Positions 1 to 11,479 of a DNA stretch of 64,000 nucleotides are shown here, one piece after another. This DNA comes from Capsicum annuum. Lineage: Eukaryota; Streptophyta; Magnoliopsida; Solanales; Solanaceae. The stretch's first letter is position 1. Each line of letters starts with the position of its first letter. The notes below the pieces were generated by a model. The model was not told where the DNA came from, did no database searches, and saw nothing but the letters and a program-made list of their open reading frames with translations. The stretch covers positions 162,509,927 to 162,573,926 of the forward strand of contig NC_061114.1 in NCBI RefSeq assembly GCF_002878395.1, given 5' to 3'. The position numbers were made by a program, and so were the translations under genes.

Positions 1-577
1 TAGTCTTCTTCATGTTTATTGAACTCAAGCTACTGCAGAGTCTTGGGTATTGCCTGTATTTGAGATCATCCTTACAAAGAAGTTTGAGATTGGGAAAAGG
101 ATATTACAATAGTAATTCGAGGCTACCACATCTAATCAACTCGAGACTCAAAAGGTGAGAGTTGTACTGAGGTTAAAGACAAGGAACAGCAAGGCAACAT
201 CCTGAGACTCACAAGGTAAAGGGTGAAATCTCTAAATACATTCACAAGATGACTAATAGTACATAGCTTGTCAACTTTTCATGTAAAGTAGAAGGTTAGG
301 TGGATTGAGTACGAGAATCTTGGGTAGTTATGAATCCAGAGGGAACACAGTCCTATTGTTCGTCTTCTATTATTTATGAACTCAATCATTCAAGTTATGT
401 TACTATTTACTTTTGACTACAAATTCCACCATTTACTTTTCTATGTTGCTCGAGGATTTTGTCAAGTTTGAGATACTGTTCAACGTTTTCCCTGTGGGTT
501 CAACCCTAACCTGGTTTGGGTTACTATATTTGACATCAACTAAAGCATACTTCTTTAGAGGTTAGTTTTGGGCAACA
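1..577 (+). repeat. Probable 5' LTR (3' part) of an Athila-like Ty3/gypsy relic
   Basis: This stretch has no gene. It lies directly upstream of a tRNA-Asp-type primer-binding site, where a 5' LTR should be, and ends in a CA dinucleotide at about 577. The last 35-40 bases (from about 545) match the end of the putative 3' LTR at 14405-14443. The rest does not align with that LTR by eye, so the two are very diverged, or one has been rearranged, or they belong to different copies. The true start lies outside the window or was lost. Confidence 0.4.
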
Positions 578-585
578 TAAAATTT

Positions 586-603
586 TGGGGCCATTGTCAG
601 GGA
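586..603 (+). other. Primer-binding site, tRNA-Asp type
   Basis: The 18 bases TGGGGCCATTGTCAGGGA match 14 of 18 positions of the primer site used by Athila/Tat-group elements, which is complementary to the 3' end of plant tRNA-Asp (TGGCGCCGTTGCCGGGGA, recalled from general knowledge). It lies 8 bases after the proposed LTR end. All four mismatches are single substitutions, as expected of an old copy. Confidence 0.5.
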
Positions 604-1920
604 AGATGGTGTGAATTATTGATTGGAGTTGGTGAAGTTTGCAGAAATTGCAAAAATCAAATCATACGAACTCTTCATGGGTCGTAACCAAACATTATGA
701 CTCATGAACCAAAGTCGTAACGACCTGAAACTTAAAGAAGATCCAGGTAAGTGGACGTTGGAGTCTTTACGACTCTCAGAATGAGATGTATCATTTGATG
801 ACAACTCGTCACCTTGACCCGTAACAACTCTAGAACCAAGGTAAGGTTCTAAGTATTTACGAAGGGAGTCTGATATCAGTAAGCATTGGTTAAGAGTCGT
901 ATGCCTGACTGGTAACCAAATGTACCAGCTCAGGGGTTACGAGTCAACCTAGCCCAGATCGACTTTTAAACCAAATAGGGCACCCAAATTGGGTACCCAA
1001 CATTCAAAATGGCTACTTATTCTATTATTGATTGAGTTTCAAGCTCTAAAACTATGAAGTCACTCGAAAAGCATAAATTAATCAAGTGGTTCCTCCCGAT
1101 ATCCAAAAACTCGTCAAGAATTAGGGCCCAAAACGTGATTAAACTCAAGAAATCCAAACCTCTCAAATTCAAGTAAGTTCTATTACTTAAATGTTTTATG
1201 TATCAAGTTAAATCCAAAAACTGATTCGAGATTTAGGATTTATTAAGTTGAATATATGTGTACATGAAAAATTAGACCCTATTTATTGAAATTTTGACTT
1301 TGTAATGAGATATTGGGAGTAAACTCAACCTTTGTTCTTTAAAAATATGTTTTAGGAAAAATGTAGGAGGTAGTGAAGTGAATTGTATTATGGGATTGAG
1401 TATTGGAACCAATTAGTCTAAACCCTCATGCTGTAATGAATAGGGGACTTCTAACGACTCATAAACTCACTTAATGAGTCGCTAAGAGACCTGTATCCAT
1501 TGATAATATAAAGGGTTAGAGAAGTACGGGTTATAGTAATGTTATGACTCCTTCAATTATGACTCACCTGAGTGAGTCGTAACCAACCCCTATAAATCGT
1601 AAATAGGAGTCATAATGATAGGGTAGGTTGGAAATAATAGGAATTTGTTTCTGATCTGCTTACGAGTTTTAATAATGAGCCATAAACAATTCTTACAACT
1701 AGTTAGGAGGACTCATAGGCTGACCAGTGAACATGGATGAATACACTATTTACCTTATGACTCGTACATATGAGTCGTACCCAATGGTTACGACTAGACC
1801 CCCCAATCATAAAAAGTCCAGTAAAGACACATTGACACCAAACTTACACATTGACACCAAACTTTCTTTCATTATTTTCATTCCTTAAATACAACTAATT
1901 GGTCTTGTGCAACAGGTACT
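604..1920 (+). repeat. Non-coding leader rich in GACTC/GAGTC palindromes
   Basis: No reading frame survives. The stretch carries many degenerate copies of an 11-bp palindrome, TACGA(C/G)TCGTA, often with CpG changed to TpG or CpA. Clear examples are at 1756-1766 and 1769-1779, and clusters fall at about 660-960, 1445-1690 and 1750-1800. The same motif fills the U3 regions of Tekay-A and Tekay-C elsewhere in the window. This may be the leader of the Athila-like element, or a remnant of a Tekay LTR that landed between primer site and gag. The sequence alone does not decide. Confidence 0.45.
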
Positions 1921-3720
1921 CATGGATCCAAAAGGTGACTCATTATCCAAGAAAACCCTTAAGAAGAACAGTAAGAAGAAATTGTCCCCAAATTTAATTA
2001 CCAACTGATAATGAGAAAATCGATGAGTCAAGAGGTGACCTCATAGAATACCCATAAAAAAGGAAGGCAGACCCTAGGGAAAAATGACCTCAAGGAAAGA
2101 AAATCATTACATAAAAGGGCACACCTCCCATGGGCCTAGAATGAAAAATCTAAGTATTTCCTTACCACACTCACCATCATCTTCTGAGGATGATAATGAT
2201 GATGAAGAAATAGAATCTGATGGTGATACAAGTGCTAAGACTCAAGCTCCTATGAGGTAGAATCGAAGAATGAGAGTGAGACTGGGAAGGATGTGACTCC
2301 TACTAACATGTAGGACCCACCCCAAATCCCTTTATTTATCTAACCTGCTTCGATGCCCATTATTCAACGATAGGGGTGACCCAACATGCATGATACCTAT
2401 AATGATATGATAAGAAAAAAACCCTTCTACAGGAAGAATAAAGTGGGGAATCTATCTAAAAAGAAGGTTAACCACAACAGGCATGTCTGGGATGCCTGAG
2501 TTTGAATCCATATTTCAGCAATACAGATTTCAATGGATGACTTTAGCATCAGGAAAGTTTAGTCCTACATTGGTATGGAATTTCTATGTAGCCTACAAAA
2601 GAGAGTTAAAATGACAAATAAATAAGGAAATTTATGAAAAGGTGGGGATCCAATCACATCATTGACTATTTGTGGAGTGTGGTTGAATATTTCCCCGTGG
2701 ATTATGTAGAGGTTCTTGAACGAGTTAGAATTCCATCTACCAGTGAATATAACTGAGATTGAGTGACACATGGAGAAAATGTGAAAAGTTATTAAAAATA
2801 GATGGGGTCGGCAGATAAGATGATGCACTTTAGGTGGATAGCAAGTTTGACTGCTATCAATGGGGAAAAAGTTAGTTGGGTGGTAGGTGGACCAGGAGTG
2901 ACCTCATAATAGGTTACAAAGTAGGCTTTGAGTTTTTAAACCAAGGCATGGTAGACGTTGTCTCAACATACATTGTGTCCCACTATTGGGGATAGTGTGC
3001 TCAGTACGTTCCATACAACATTGATAGCAGGACTCATGGTAGGTTATAAGTTTTATATGGCTCAGTTTATATCTAGAAAGATACATAACCGAGCAGTGGG
3101 TGGAGAAAAATTAGTTCTAGCATTCCCATGTTTGATAACTTAGATATGCTTGGAAGCAGGGGTATTGAAACTCCCCAATTTCGATTAGTTTATTGAGCCT
3201 AAGAATACCACAGACTTGGGGCTGATTCAGGATGTAGCTAATCTCATGACTAGACAAGCAAACCAAGGTGCAAAATTGCTAGCTCAAGAGATACAAAGTA
3301 GAGGAGAAAGTACAGAAGCTGCTGGAGTAAATGATGTCCTAGTTAATGGTGGCCAGTATGAGCCACAAAATTTTGACATAGCAGACCCATCCAGCACTCC
3401 AATTTCACCACCTGTTGCATCCCCACGACCATCATCATCCAGATCCACACTACCAGGGTAAGTGATTATTTCCCAGGCAAGTTCAAATAAAATTATAAAA
3501 ATTTAGGGAACTATCAAAGCAAAGGTAAAATTAATGGAGAATGGTGTACAACCCTATGCTGAAAACAAGCTGGAAGAACAAAGTAGGGGCATTTAGGAAA
3601 GATTAGACACTTTTGATCAGAGAATCACACGTCAGTTAGAAAGTGGAAAAATCGCTGACATTTCAGAGATAAAGGTTAAGGTAGCTGAGTTATGAAAGCT
3701 GGTCCATGAAATATATGACA
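1921..3720 (+). pseudogene. Decayed gag-like 'putative plant transposon protein'
   Basis: A broken coding region of the family often annotated in Solanaceae as 'putative plant transposon protein domain' (Transposase_32). A start-like Met-Asp-Pro-Lys lies at about 1921. A 40-residue open piece from 2492 contains RFQWM and SPTLVWNFY, like the family's entry segment. Around 3150-3260, reading through stops, the frame gives LEAGVLKLPNF followed by TTDLGLIQDVANLM, a typical C-terminal block of this family. A proline- and serine-rich tail is open to 3461. Stops and frameshifts separate the blocks, so no protein is expected. It sits downstream of the tRNA-Asp primer site, consistent with the gag position. 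The family is recognised by recall, not by a search. Confidence 0.55.
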
Positions 3721-4192
3721 GGCTATTTTTCCCAGCACCTGTTATAATGGGGGTCAAGCCGCGGTAGAAGCTGAAAACATATGGAGTGTCCCAGTGGGAA
3801 AATAAAGTAAAGAGAGAAAAAAATAAGTAGCCAAATAACTAAAAAAGAAAATCTAAAAAAGACAAAGAAAGCAAGTGTATAAGGGGAGAAGGACCGGCAG
3901 GTGAGGGTCCGAGAGATTATAGTTGGTGCCAGCAGTTTGAGACCGGCCAAGAATATTAAGAGGGGAAATGACATATCCCCAACACTGGACATACCTGAAA
4001 CGCTCGAGACTTTGGCCCTTCAAAATTTACTGAGCTTTAAGCTCGCTGCTTTGGTTACGACTTGACCCCATACTACTTTAGTTATGACTCAACCCTACAA
4101 GTAGTAGGGTGTCTTGATGGGTCAAGTGACCCAGTCATATGGAGTCCAATAAATGTTTTTGAGTTTTTATCCTAGGTACGACTCTGGACACG
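3721..4192. other. Non-coding remnant between gag-like region and Tekay-A
   Basis: A lysine-rich decayed frame fades out near 4000. The remainder holds further GACTC/GAGTC motif copies (about 4055-4190). No gene is seen. The minus-strand open frame here is chance. Confidence 0.4.
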
Positions 4193-5804
4193 TGTCATAA
4201 GGACTCATGATGAGTCGTTAGGACGAGTCGTAACCAAATTATGAAAATTATTGTCTTGATTCTTCTCTGAGTATGAGTGGCTTACTATGAGCCATAAGGA
4301 ATTATTATGAGTCATAATGATGAAACCATAGAATGTCCAGTATTTACCCTATGTTGTTCTGCTTTGGTTATGAGTGGGACCTTACGAGTCGTAGGGTCAT
4401 GTTATGAGTTGGTTGGTTGAGTCATAAGGAAAATAGTGTTGGGGTCCTAAATACTATCCTAGTTAATAATCATGGTGATGAGTCATAAGATGACATTATG
4501 AGTTGATGGATGACTCGTAACAAAAGTCAATACTTTTCTAGCTTTTAAGTTGGGGCCACTTTAGATATTTATCACATAAAACCCTTTGGACCCCATATCC
4601 ATAAAACACTTTTGGGGCATTCATTTAACACTTTAATGGATTAAACACTCTCTTTACACTCTCTAAATTCTCTCAAGTAAGTCAAGCTAGGGTTTTACCA
4701 ATTTGGTTATTTAAGGGTAAATGGGTTGATTTCTCTCCATAAATCTTCATGATTCAGGCATTTGACTCTTATCTCATTGTTAATTTTGTAAAAACATATG
4801 ATTTAAAGTATTGTTCATAAGTCATCAACATGGGTATTGAAATAAGGGTTGCAATTTTGAATATTTATTGTTAAATAATATTTCTAATGGTTTAATTATG
4901 AATTTCCATGCTTTGATTAGGGTTTTGCACAAGTGGGTGCATGAGAACGGTGATGTATCTAAGGGGTCATGGTTAACCCCCAAATTGATGAATTTTTCCT
5001 TTATTTTGTATAAATAATGGTATGCCCTAAACCTATTTATGAAATTGCTAATGAGAATGACCTTGACACAAGTTTGAATCATGTGTTGAACTAATGCATT
5101 AGCATAAAATGGTTAATAAATGATGAATGGCTAATGAAGGCCTTAATGGTTATAAATTAATTTAAATTGTAACCTTAGGTTTGATTGGCTAAATAGGTTC
5201 GAGTATCAAATGTTGCATTAACTTGATGTCATTATTTGGAGAATGGGTTCGAATCCCAAATGATAAAATTGTTGTTATGGCATAATATATGCTTGCAAGT
5301 GGGGTTGGAATGACAATACCAATGTAGTGCTTATATGTACAATGGGTTTAATAAATGTTGATATATGCTAAATATTTTAAGTTGGGCTTAAGAGTGGGAT
5401 GTGTAGCCAGGCAATGAAAGTGGAGGTATCAAAATACTAACACTAGAAATCACACTAGACGGTACGGGTATATAAATGACCAGGAGGTTCAAGTCCCCCA
5501 TATTGAGTATATGAATGGGAGCTTCGAGTCCCCTATATTATATATATTGGTTCTTAAGTTACCTTAATTATTCCTGAAGGGTCGAGTCCCCAATAAAGGC
5601 ATATATGGATATGGATATTCTCTAATTTGTGTGGCAACACGCACTGGGACCCTTCTAGCTAGGGGAGCCCATATAGCCCACGGGTGCCTTGTTATATGAT
5701 GATTATGCTACACAGCCCAAGCTAAGGTGTTTAAAGTTTATGTTAAGCCTTGTTCCCTACCCCAACATGTGTTATTGTATTATATATGTATATATATATG
5801 TATA

Positions 5805-5837
<33 letters not shown>

Positions 5838-6425
5838 TTCATATGATATTATTCAATGAATGTTGTATTGGTTTAAACTGTTATCATGTCATTATTTTGT
5901 TCGTATATCCCTAAGTTATATGCTAGCACTCTAACCATTAATCATTTTTATACATTGTATCCCTATGCGATGCAATAACCGGCCATACTTCTACATCTCC
6001 TGCATAACAACCTGTATTCAAGATCAATTAGCGAGTTAGATTAAAGTGGTGAGCTTCCATCCTTCAAAAAACCCTATTTCATATTGTGGTTTCTTATTTG
6101 ATTTTACCATTTCTTTGGTTATTTGATTAGGCTATTGTCGGGGGCATGTACTAATATTTTATTTACTTTTTTTAGAGGCTTTGTTGGATTACTATGGACT
6201 TGGGTTTGGTTGATTATTTGGTGATTGTTGATTGTCTAGTTATCTGTGATTGGTATAGACATATAATAATTACCATTGGTTCTACTATACGCTATCTTGT
6301 TATATGTTTGAAATTTTTCTAACATGTGGGTATGTTTTGTTGTTCGATTAGGCGAAGGGGTAATTTCTGATCCACGTGGGACTTGAGATACCCATCACGT
6401 CTAGGCCCTGGTCCGGGTCATGACA
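4193..6425 (+). repeat. 5' LTR of Tekay-A
   Basis: About 2.2 kb, paired with 11480-13687. It ends in ...TCATGACA at 6425, six bases before the primer site. The first 350 bases (U3) contain the TACGASTCGTA palindrome array, with an intact copy at 4383-4393 and a fully CpG-decayed copy, TATGAGTCATA, at 4306-4316. A TA-rich microsatellite lies at about 5787-5837. The minus-strand open frame at 4825-5082 is a shadow and not a gene. Confidence 0.8.
5785..5838. repeat. (TATG)/(TA)n microsatellite
   Basis: Alternating TA with interspersed TATG units inside the 5' LTR of Tekay-A. The partner LTR has only a short version (about 13073-13100), so the tract expanded after insertion or contracted in the other copy. 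Confidence 0.85.
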
Positions 6426-6429
6426 AAAG

Positions 6430-6442
6430 TGGTATCAAAGCC
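6430..6442 (+). other. Primer-binding site of Tekay-A (tRNA-iMet type)
   Basis: TGGTATCAAAGCC differs by one base from the canonical initiator-tRNA-Met primer site TGGTATCAGAGCC. It lies directly after the 5' LTR end. Confidence 0.85.
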
Positions 6443-6636
6443 TAGGTTTATAATCAATTGGGTGTCCATAAATCCATGTCAAGTATAGTCTCTTTTATGG
6501 GTATGTAGTCTACCATACTTATAAAAGAGAGACTATAAGACATTTAGAATGTTTCTCTTTTTTACTATCTTAATTTCGGTCTATAGAGTCTAGGGTCTTG
6601 GATCCTTCTGATTCCTATTTATTCATTTTTCAAATC

Positions 6637-7920
6637 ATGCCTCTATGAAGTTTGATGTCCAGCTGAACCCTTTTATATCGACTGAGGACAACATGGATAG
6701 AGCCCATCCAACTTCTGAGGTCCAGACCCTATCGAGGGTCACTGCATTTATTTGTCCTCATATAGTCCCACCTGGCCCCACTGACCCCTCTTGAGAGTGA
6801 AATTCATACTCAATTGCCTCAAGAGGAGGTTACTAATACTAAGTTATATTTCTCTATTAACCTATTGACTTATTTAGTAACGTCTCAATCACAACAGTCG
6901 GGTTCTGCTGGTGTAGCTATGGTTTCGTCTAAGGCCACTAGAGTTGGCCAATTTATGAGGTTGCATCCTCCAATATTTAGTGTTAATAAGGTTGATGAGG
7001 ATCCTTAAAGTTTTATTAATGAGATAGAGAACATATTTTAGGTTATGCATACTTTAGAGGTTGAAGGTGTAGAGTTTGATTCCTACCAATTAAAGAATGT
7101 GGCGCACCAGTAATATGAAGAGTGGAAATAGTTGAGAGATGAAGATGCTGGTTCTTCATTGTGGGATGATTTCTCTAGTGCATTTCTAGATCATTTCTTT
7201 CCTTAAGAGTTGAGGAAGGCGAAGGAAGAAGAATTTTTTAACTTGAAGTAAGGAAGAATGACAGTCAAAAGTATCCTTTGAAATTTCATCAGTTGTCCCG
7301 ATATGCTCCTGGGCTGGTAGCTAGCATGAGGGCCCAAATGAGTAAGTTTATTTTTAGGTTATCCCAAGACTTTATCCAAGAGAGTACGGTTGCCTTGTTA
7401 AACAAGAATATGGATATCTCTTAGCTTGTGGTCTATATACAACAGGTTGAAGTACAGAAAAAGAAGTAAGCTGAGATTGGTGAGAGATAGAGTAAGAAAT
7501 TCTAGTTTTCAAAATAGGGTGGAGGCTAGCAATAGAGTGGAAAGTGGTTTAAAAAGAAGATCTGGGGGAGTCCTAACTCCTATTCGATGGCTAGTGCTCC
7601 CTACCCAAAGCCGTCTGGTATAGATATTTTCAGGGTGGTGATACTTCTAGGGCACAGGGTGCCTAATCTCAGGCCAGTGGGCCCCAATCAGCACCATCCT
7701 ACCCTCTCTTCAGATTTTGTAGTCAATAATACTATGGTCAGGGATTATCCCTCTATAGTTGCTTATAGGGATAACAAGGTTCTTGTTGCCTCTTTATCAG
7801 CTCCTGCACCAAAGGGTACTTTTTCTGGCTCCGACACTGGTCGAAATTATCTTTATGCTCTCATTAGTCATCAGAATTCTAAGATATCTCTAGATATTGT
7901 TACTGGTATGTTGAAACTCT
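6637..7920 (+). pseudogene. Tekay-A gag, broken
   Basis: Capsid/nucleocapsid precursor of the element. The start at 6637 reads Met-Pro-Leu, close to the Met-Pro-Pro-Arg start usual for this clade. Capsid-like segments are readable in pieces: QFMRLHPPIFSVNKVDEDP before 7008 and NKVLVASLSAPAPKG near 7780. The zinc knuckle is eroded: near 7717-7757 the last half survives only as DFVVNNTMVRDYP, with the cysteines replaced. Several stops and frameshifts exclude function. Open pieces are 6814-7008 and 7587-7937. Confidence 0.7.
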
Positions 7921-9770
7921 TTTCCCATGATGTGTAATGTTTACTTGATTCGGGTTCCACTTTTTTATATGTGACACTATTTGTGGTTGTGCATTTTGGT
8001 TTCAGTCTTGAGTATATGTTGGATCCTTTTTTTATTTCTACTATTATGGGTTACTCTGTGGTTGTTAGAAAAGTCTAAAGGGGTCATGTGTTATCTATTG
8101 GTAATAGAAAAACTCTGGTAGAATTGATAGAGTTAGATATAATTGACTTTGAAGTTATTTTGGGGATGGATTGGATGCACTTGTGCTATACTTTTCCAGA
8201 TTGTCAGACTCATAAGGTCATGTTTAACTTCCCAAATGAACCAATTATTAAATAGGAAGGAAGTTCCCTAGAGCTTAAGGAAAGGTTCATGTCACATCTT
8301 AGAGCCCAAAAATTGCTTTTGAAGGGTTGTCTCTATTATTTATTTTGGGTTAAAGTTTCAAACTCAGAGGGAACTTCCTGACATTCCATCCTAGTGGTAA
8401 ATGAGTTTCCTAAAGTCTTCCTCGATTATCTTCCTGGTGTCCCTCCCAATAGGGAGATTGATTTTGGTTTGACATTATACCGAACACTCATCCTATTTCT
8501 ATTCCACCATATAGAATGGCTCCAACTGAGTTGAAGGAACTCAAGGAGCAGTTGAAAGACCTCTTAGAAAAGGGTTTCATCCATCCTAGTCTTTCCTCGT
8601 AGGGTGCACCTATCTTATTCATATGTAAGAAGGATGGTTCGCTACGTATGTACATTGATTACCGACAGTTGAACAAGGTGACGATAAAGAATAAGTATCT
8701 ACTTTCAAGAATTGATGATCTCTTTGATCAGTTTTAGGGTGCCAAATTCTTCTCAAAGATCTATCTTCGGTTCAAGTATCATTAGATAAATATTAGGGAT
8801 GTGGTTATCCCTAAACTGCTTTTCGCACTCGATATGGGCATTTAAAGTTCTTGGTCATGTCTTTTGGGTTGACCAATGCCCTGGCGACTTTCATAGACTT
8901 GATGAATAGGGTTTCTATCAGTTTTTAGAATTTTTCATAATTGTCCTCATTGATGATATTCTAGTATAAGCTAAGAGCGATGTGGATCATATCGATCAAA
9001 TCTGCCTTGTGTTGCAGACCTTAAAATATTATAAGTTGTATGCTAAGTTCTCTAAGTATGAATTTTGGTTGAATATTATGACTTATCTGGGTTATGTTAT
9101 GTCTAGTGAGGGGATCATGATGGATCCTCAGAAAGTAGTAGTAGTTAAGAAATAGCCTAGACCCACTACTCCAACCAATATTAGGAGTTTCTTGGGTTTA
9201 GCCAGTTATTATATGAGGTTTACCAAAAGTTTCTTCTCTATTGCTTCCCGATTGACCAAGTTGACTTAGAAGAAGGTGAAGTTATTCTGGTTTAATGCCT
9301 ACAAGGGTAGCTTTGAGAAGCTAAAAGATAAGTTGACTTCATCTCTGATCTTGACTCTACCTGAAGGCACTGAGGGTTTTGTCATATATTGTGATGCATC
9401 CCGGGTTGGTTTAGGTTTTGTGTTTATGGAACATGGAAAGGTCATTGCATATACCTCTAGACAGTTGAAGGTTCATGATAAGAACTATCCCACTAATGAC
9501 TTGGAGTTGTTGGGAGTGGTGTTCGCCTTGAAAAATTGATGTCACTATCTGTATAGTGTTCATGTTAATACCATTTCTGATTATAAAATCCTGTAGTATG
9601 TGTTCACTCTGAAAGAGATTAATCTCAGGCAAAAGAGGTGGATTGAGTTTCTGAAGGATTATGATATGATTCTTTACTACCACCCAGGTAAAGCTAACAT
9701 GGTTACAGATGCTCTTAGCAGGTTATCGATGGGTAGCTTATCGCATGTGGATAAGGACAAGTGAGAATTC
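7921..9770 (+). pseudogene. Tekay-A pol: protease, reverse transcriptase, RNase H, broken
   Basis: The aspartic protease keeps LLDSGSTF at about 7940. RT is readable from about 8515 ([20 protein letters not shown], then [18 protein letters not shown] near 8630). The first catalytic Asp of RT (usual block KIDLR) is changed to Tyr at 8762-8764. The second block survives as IDDILV near 8950. RNase H is open at 9276-9539 with [15 protein letters not shown] and [14 protein letters not shown]. Multiple stops, among them one before AKFFSK, show it is dead. The order and motifs are those of Ty3/gypsy. Confidence 0.8.
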
Positions 9771-11320
9771 GTGAAAGTTATTCACCATTTGGCTAACCTT
9801 GGAGTTCTTCTCTTGGAATCTAAGGTTGGTGGTGTGTTTATGCAGCAAGTGGCACAATCATCCCTTGGTTCCAAAATAAAAAAAAAAGTAGGTATTAGAC
9901 CCTCTCTTCATGAATAGAAAGAATGATGTGGGTAAGCAAAAGGTAATGTCCTTCCAGATCGGTGGTAATGGTATCTTGAGGTCTTAAGGGAGGTTGTGTG
10001 TTTCGATATTGATGGGTTGCGAGGTAGGATTTTGGATGAGGCCCATGAATCATAGAATACAGTTTATCCCGGTTCAACAAAGATGTATCTTGATCTTAGG
10101 GATATGTATTGGTGGAATAACATGAAGCGGGTTAGAGCCAACTTTGTGGCTAAGTGTATTGTATTCCAGTAAGTGTAGGTGGAGCACATAAGGCCTGGTA
10201 GGCTACTTTAAGAGATTGAATTACCGGTGTAGAAGTGGGAAATAATTAATACGGATTTTGTTATTGGCCTTACACAATCGTGGAATCAGTATGACTCCAT
10301 TTGGGTCATTGTGGATAGGATGACTAAGTCTGCTCACTTTTGCCAGTGAGGACTAATTATTTTGCTGAGAACTATGAAAAATTCTTCCTTTAGGAGGTCG
10401 TAAATTTTCATAGTATTCCTATCTTGATTATTTTGGACCTTGATACTCAGTCCTTATTGCAGTTTGGCACTCTTTTTAGCGTGGTTGGGGACTAAAGTGA
10501 GTTGTAGTACCACTTTTCACCCATAAGTAGATGGGAAAGCGAAAAAAACCATTCAAACTTTAGAAGATATGATGTGAGCTTGCGTAACTGACTTTGGTGG
10601 CAGTTGGTACGACCACTTGCCTCTCAATGAGTTCCTATAACAATAAGTACCATTCTAGCATTGGTATGGCTCTGATTGAGGCATTATATGGTATAAGAAA
10701 TAGATCTCTTATTAGGTGGTTCGAGTTTTCAAAGCTGGAGATATTTGGCCCGAATTTGGTTTACCAAGCTATGGAATTGGTGAAGGTTATTTGGGATAGT
10801 CTTAAGACCGGCCAAAGTTACCAAAAGTCCTATGTGGATGTAAGGCAAAGAGATTTGGAGTTTGAGGTTGGAGATTGGGTATTCTTGAAGGTGTCTCCCA
10901 TGAAGGATGTAATGTGGTTTGGAAAAAAGGAAAAGCTCAGTCCCCGATATGTTGGCCCATATTTGGTTTTGAGAAAGATTAGTAATATTGCATATGAGTT
11001 GGATTTACCCTCTGTTATAATTTCTATTCACCCGATATTCCATGTGTCAATGTTACAGAAATACATGGGTGATCCTTTATTGGTTGTTCCCTAGGAGAAC
11101 ATTGGTATTTTGGATTCTTTGCCCCATGAGGAGGTCCAAGTAAGGATCTTGGATTGACAAGTTCGTCGGTTGTGGACGAAGGACATAGCTTTAGTAAAGG
11201 TTCTTTGGCAGAACCAAAAGTTTTAGGAAGCTACTTGGTAAGCCGAGGAGGACATGAAATCCAAGAATTCGTTCCTATTCCCAGTTCTAGAATTTTATGC
11301 TTTAGGTATGTATGTGTTCT
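9771..11320 (+). pseudogene. Tekay-A pol: integrase and C-terminal domain, broken
   Basis: The integrase core reads TDFVIGLTQSWNQYDSIWV and VDRMTKSAHF near 10250-10340, with further pieces of the DDE fold downstream. A long open piece at 10594-11094 covers the C-terminal GPF/Y-like module: WVFLKVSPMKDVM, then YVGPYLVLRKISNIAYELDL, then HPIFHVSMLQKYMGDP. After 11150 a tail (LVKVLWQNQK, then a stop, EATW, stop, AEEDM) resembles the chromodomain-like end of Tekay/Del elements. Stops at about 11092, 11155 and 11225 break it. Confidence 0.75.
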
Positions 11321-11465
11321 TAACATCTTTGTTTTCTGTCTTTGTTAAAGAAAGATTGAAAAAAAATTCCTTGGTATTTTGCTTTATGTCTTAAAGGTAA
11401 GATTAATGATGTTTGAGGTCTAATCATGCTAGAAATACCTTATCCCATCATTTGATGATGAATGA

Positions 11466-11479
11466 TCCTAAGGGGGAGT
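11466..11479 (+). other. Polypurine tract of Tekay-A
   Basis: CCTAAGGGGGAGT lies immediately upstream of the 3' LTR start (TGAAAGGACTC at 11480). This is the usual plus-strand priming position. Confidence 0.7.

Noticed and set aside
3723..3992. 89-residue hydrophobic minus-strand open frame suggesting membrane segments
   Set aside because: Antisense to the Lys-rich gag-like tail; hydrophobicity follows from complementing A-rich codons.
7426..7623. 65-residue Arg/Ser-rich open frame
   Set aside because: Out of frame with the Tekay-A gag that covers the same bases.
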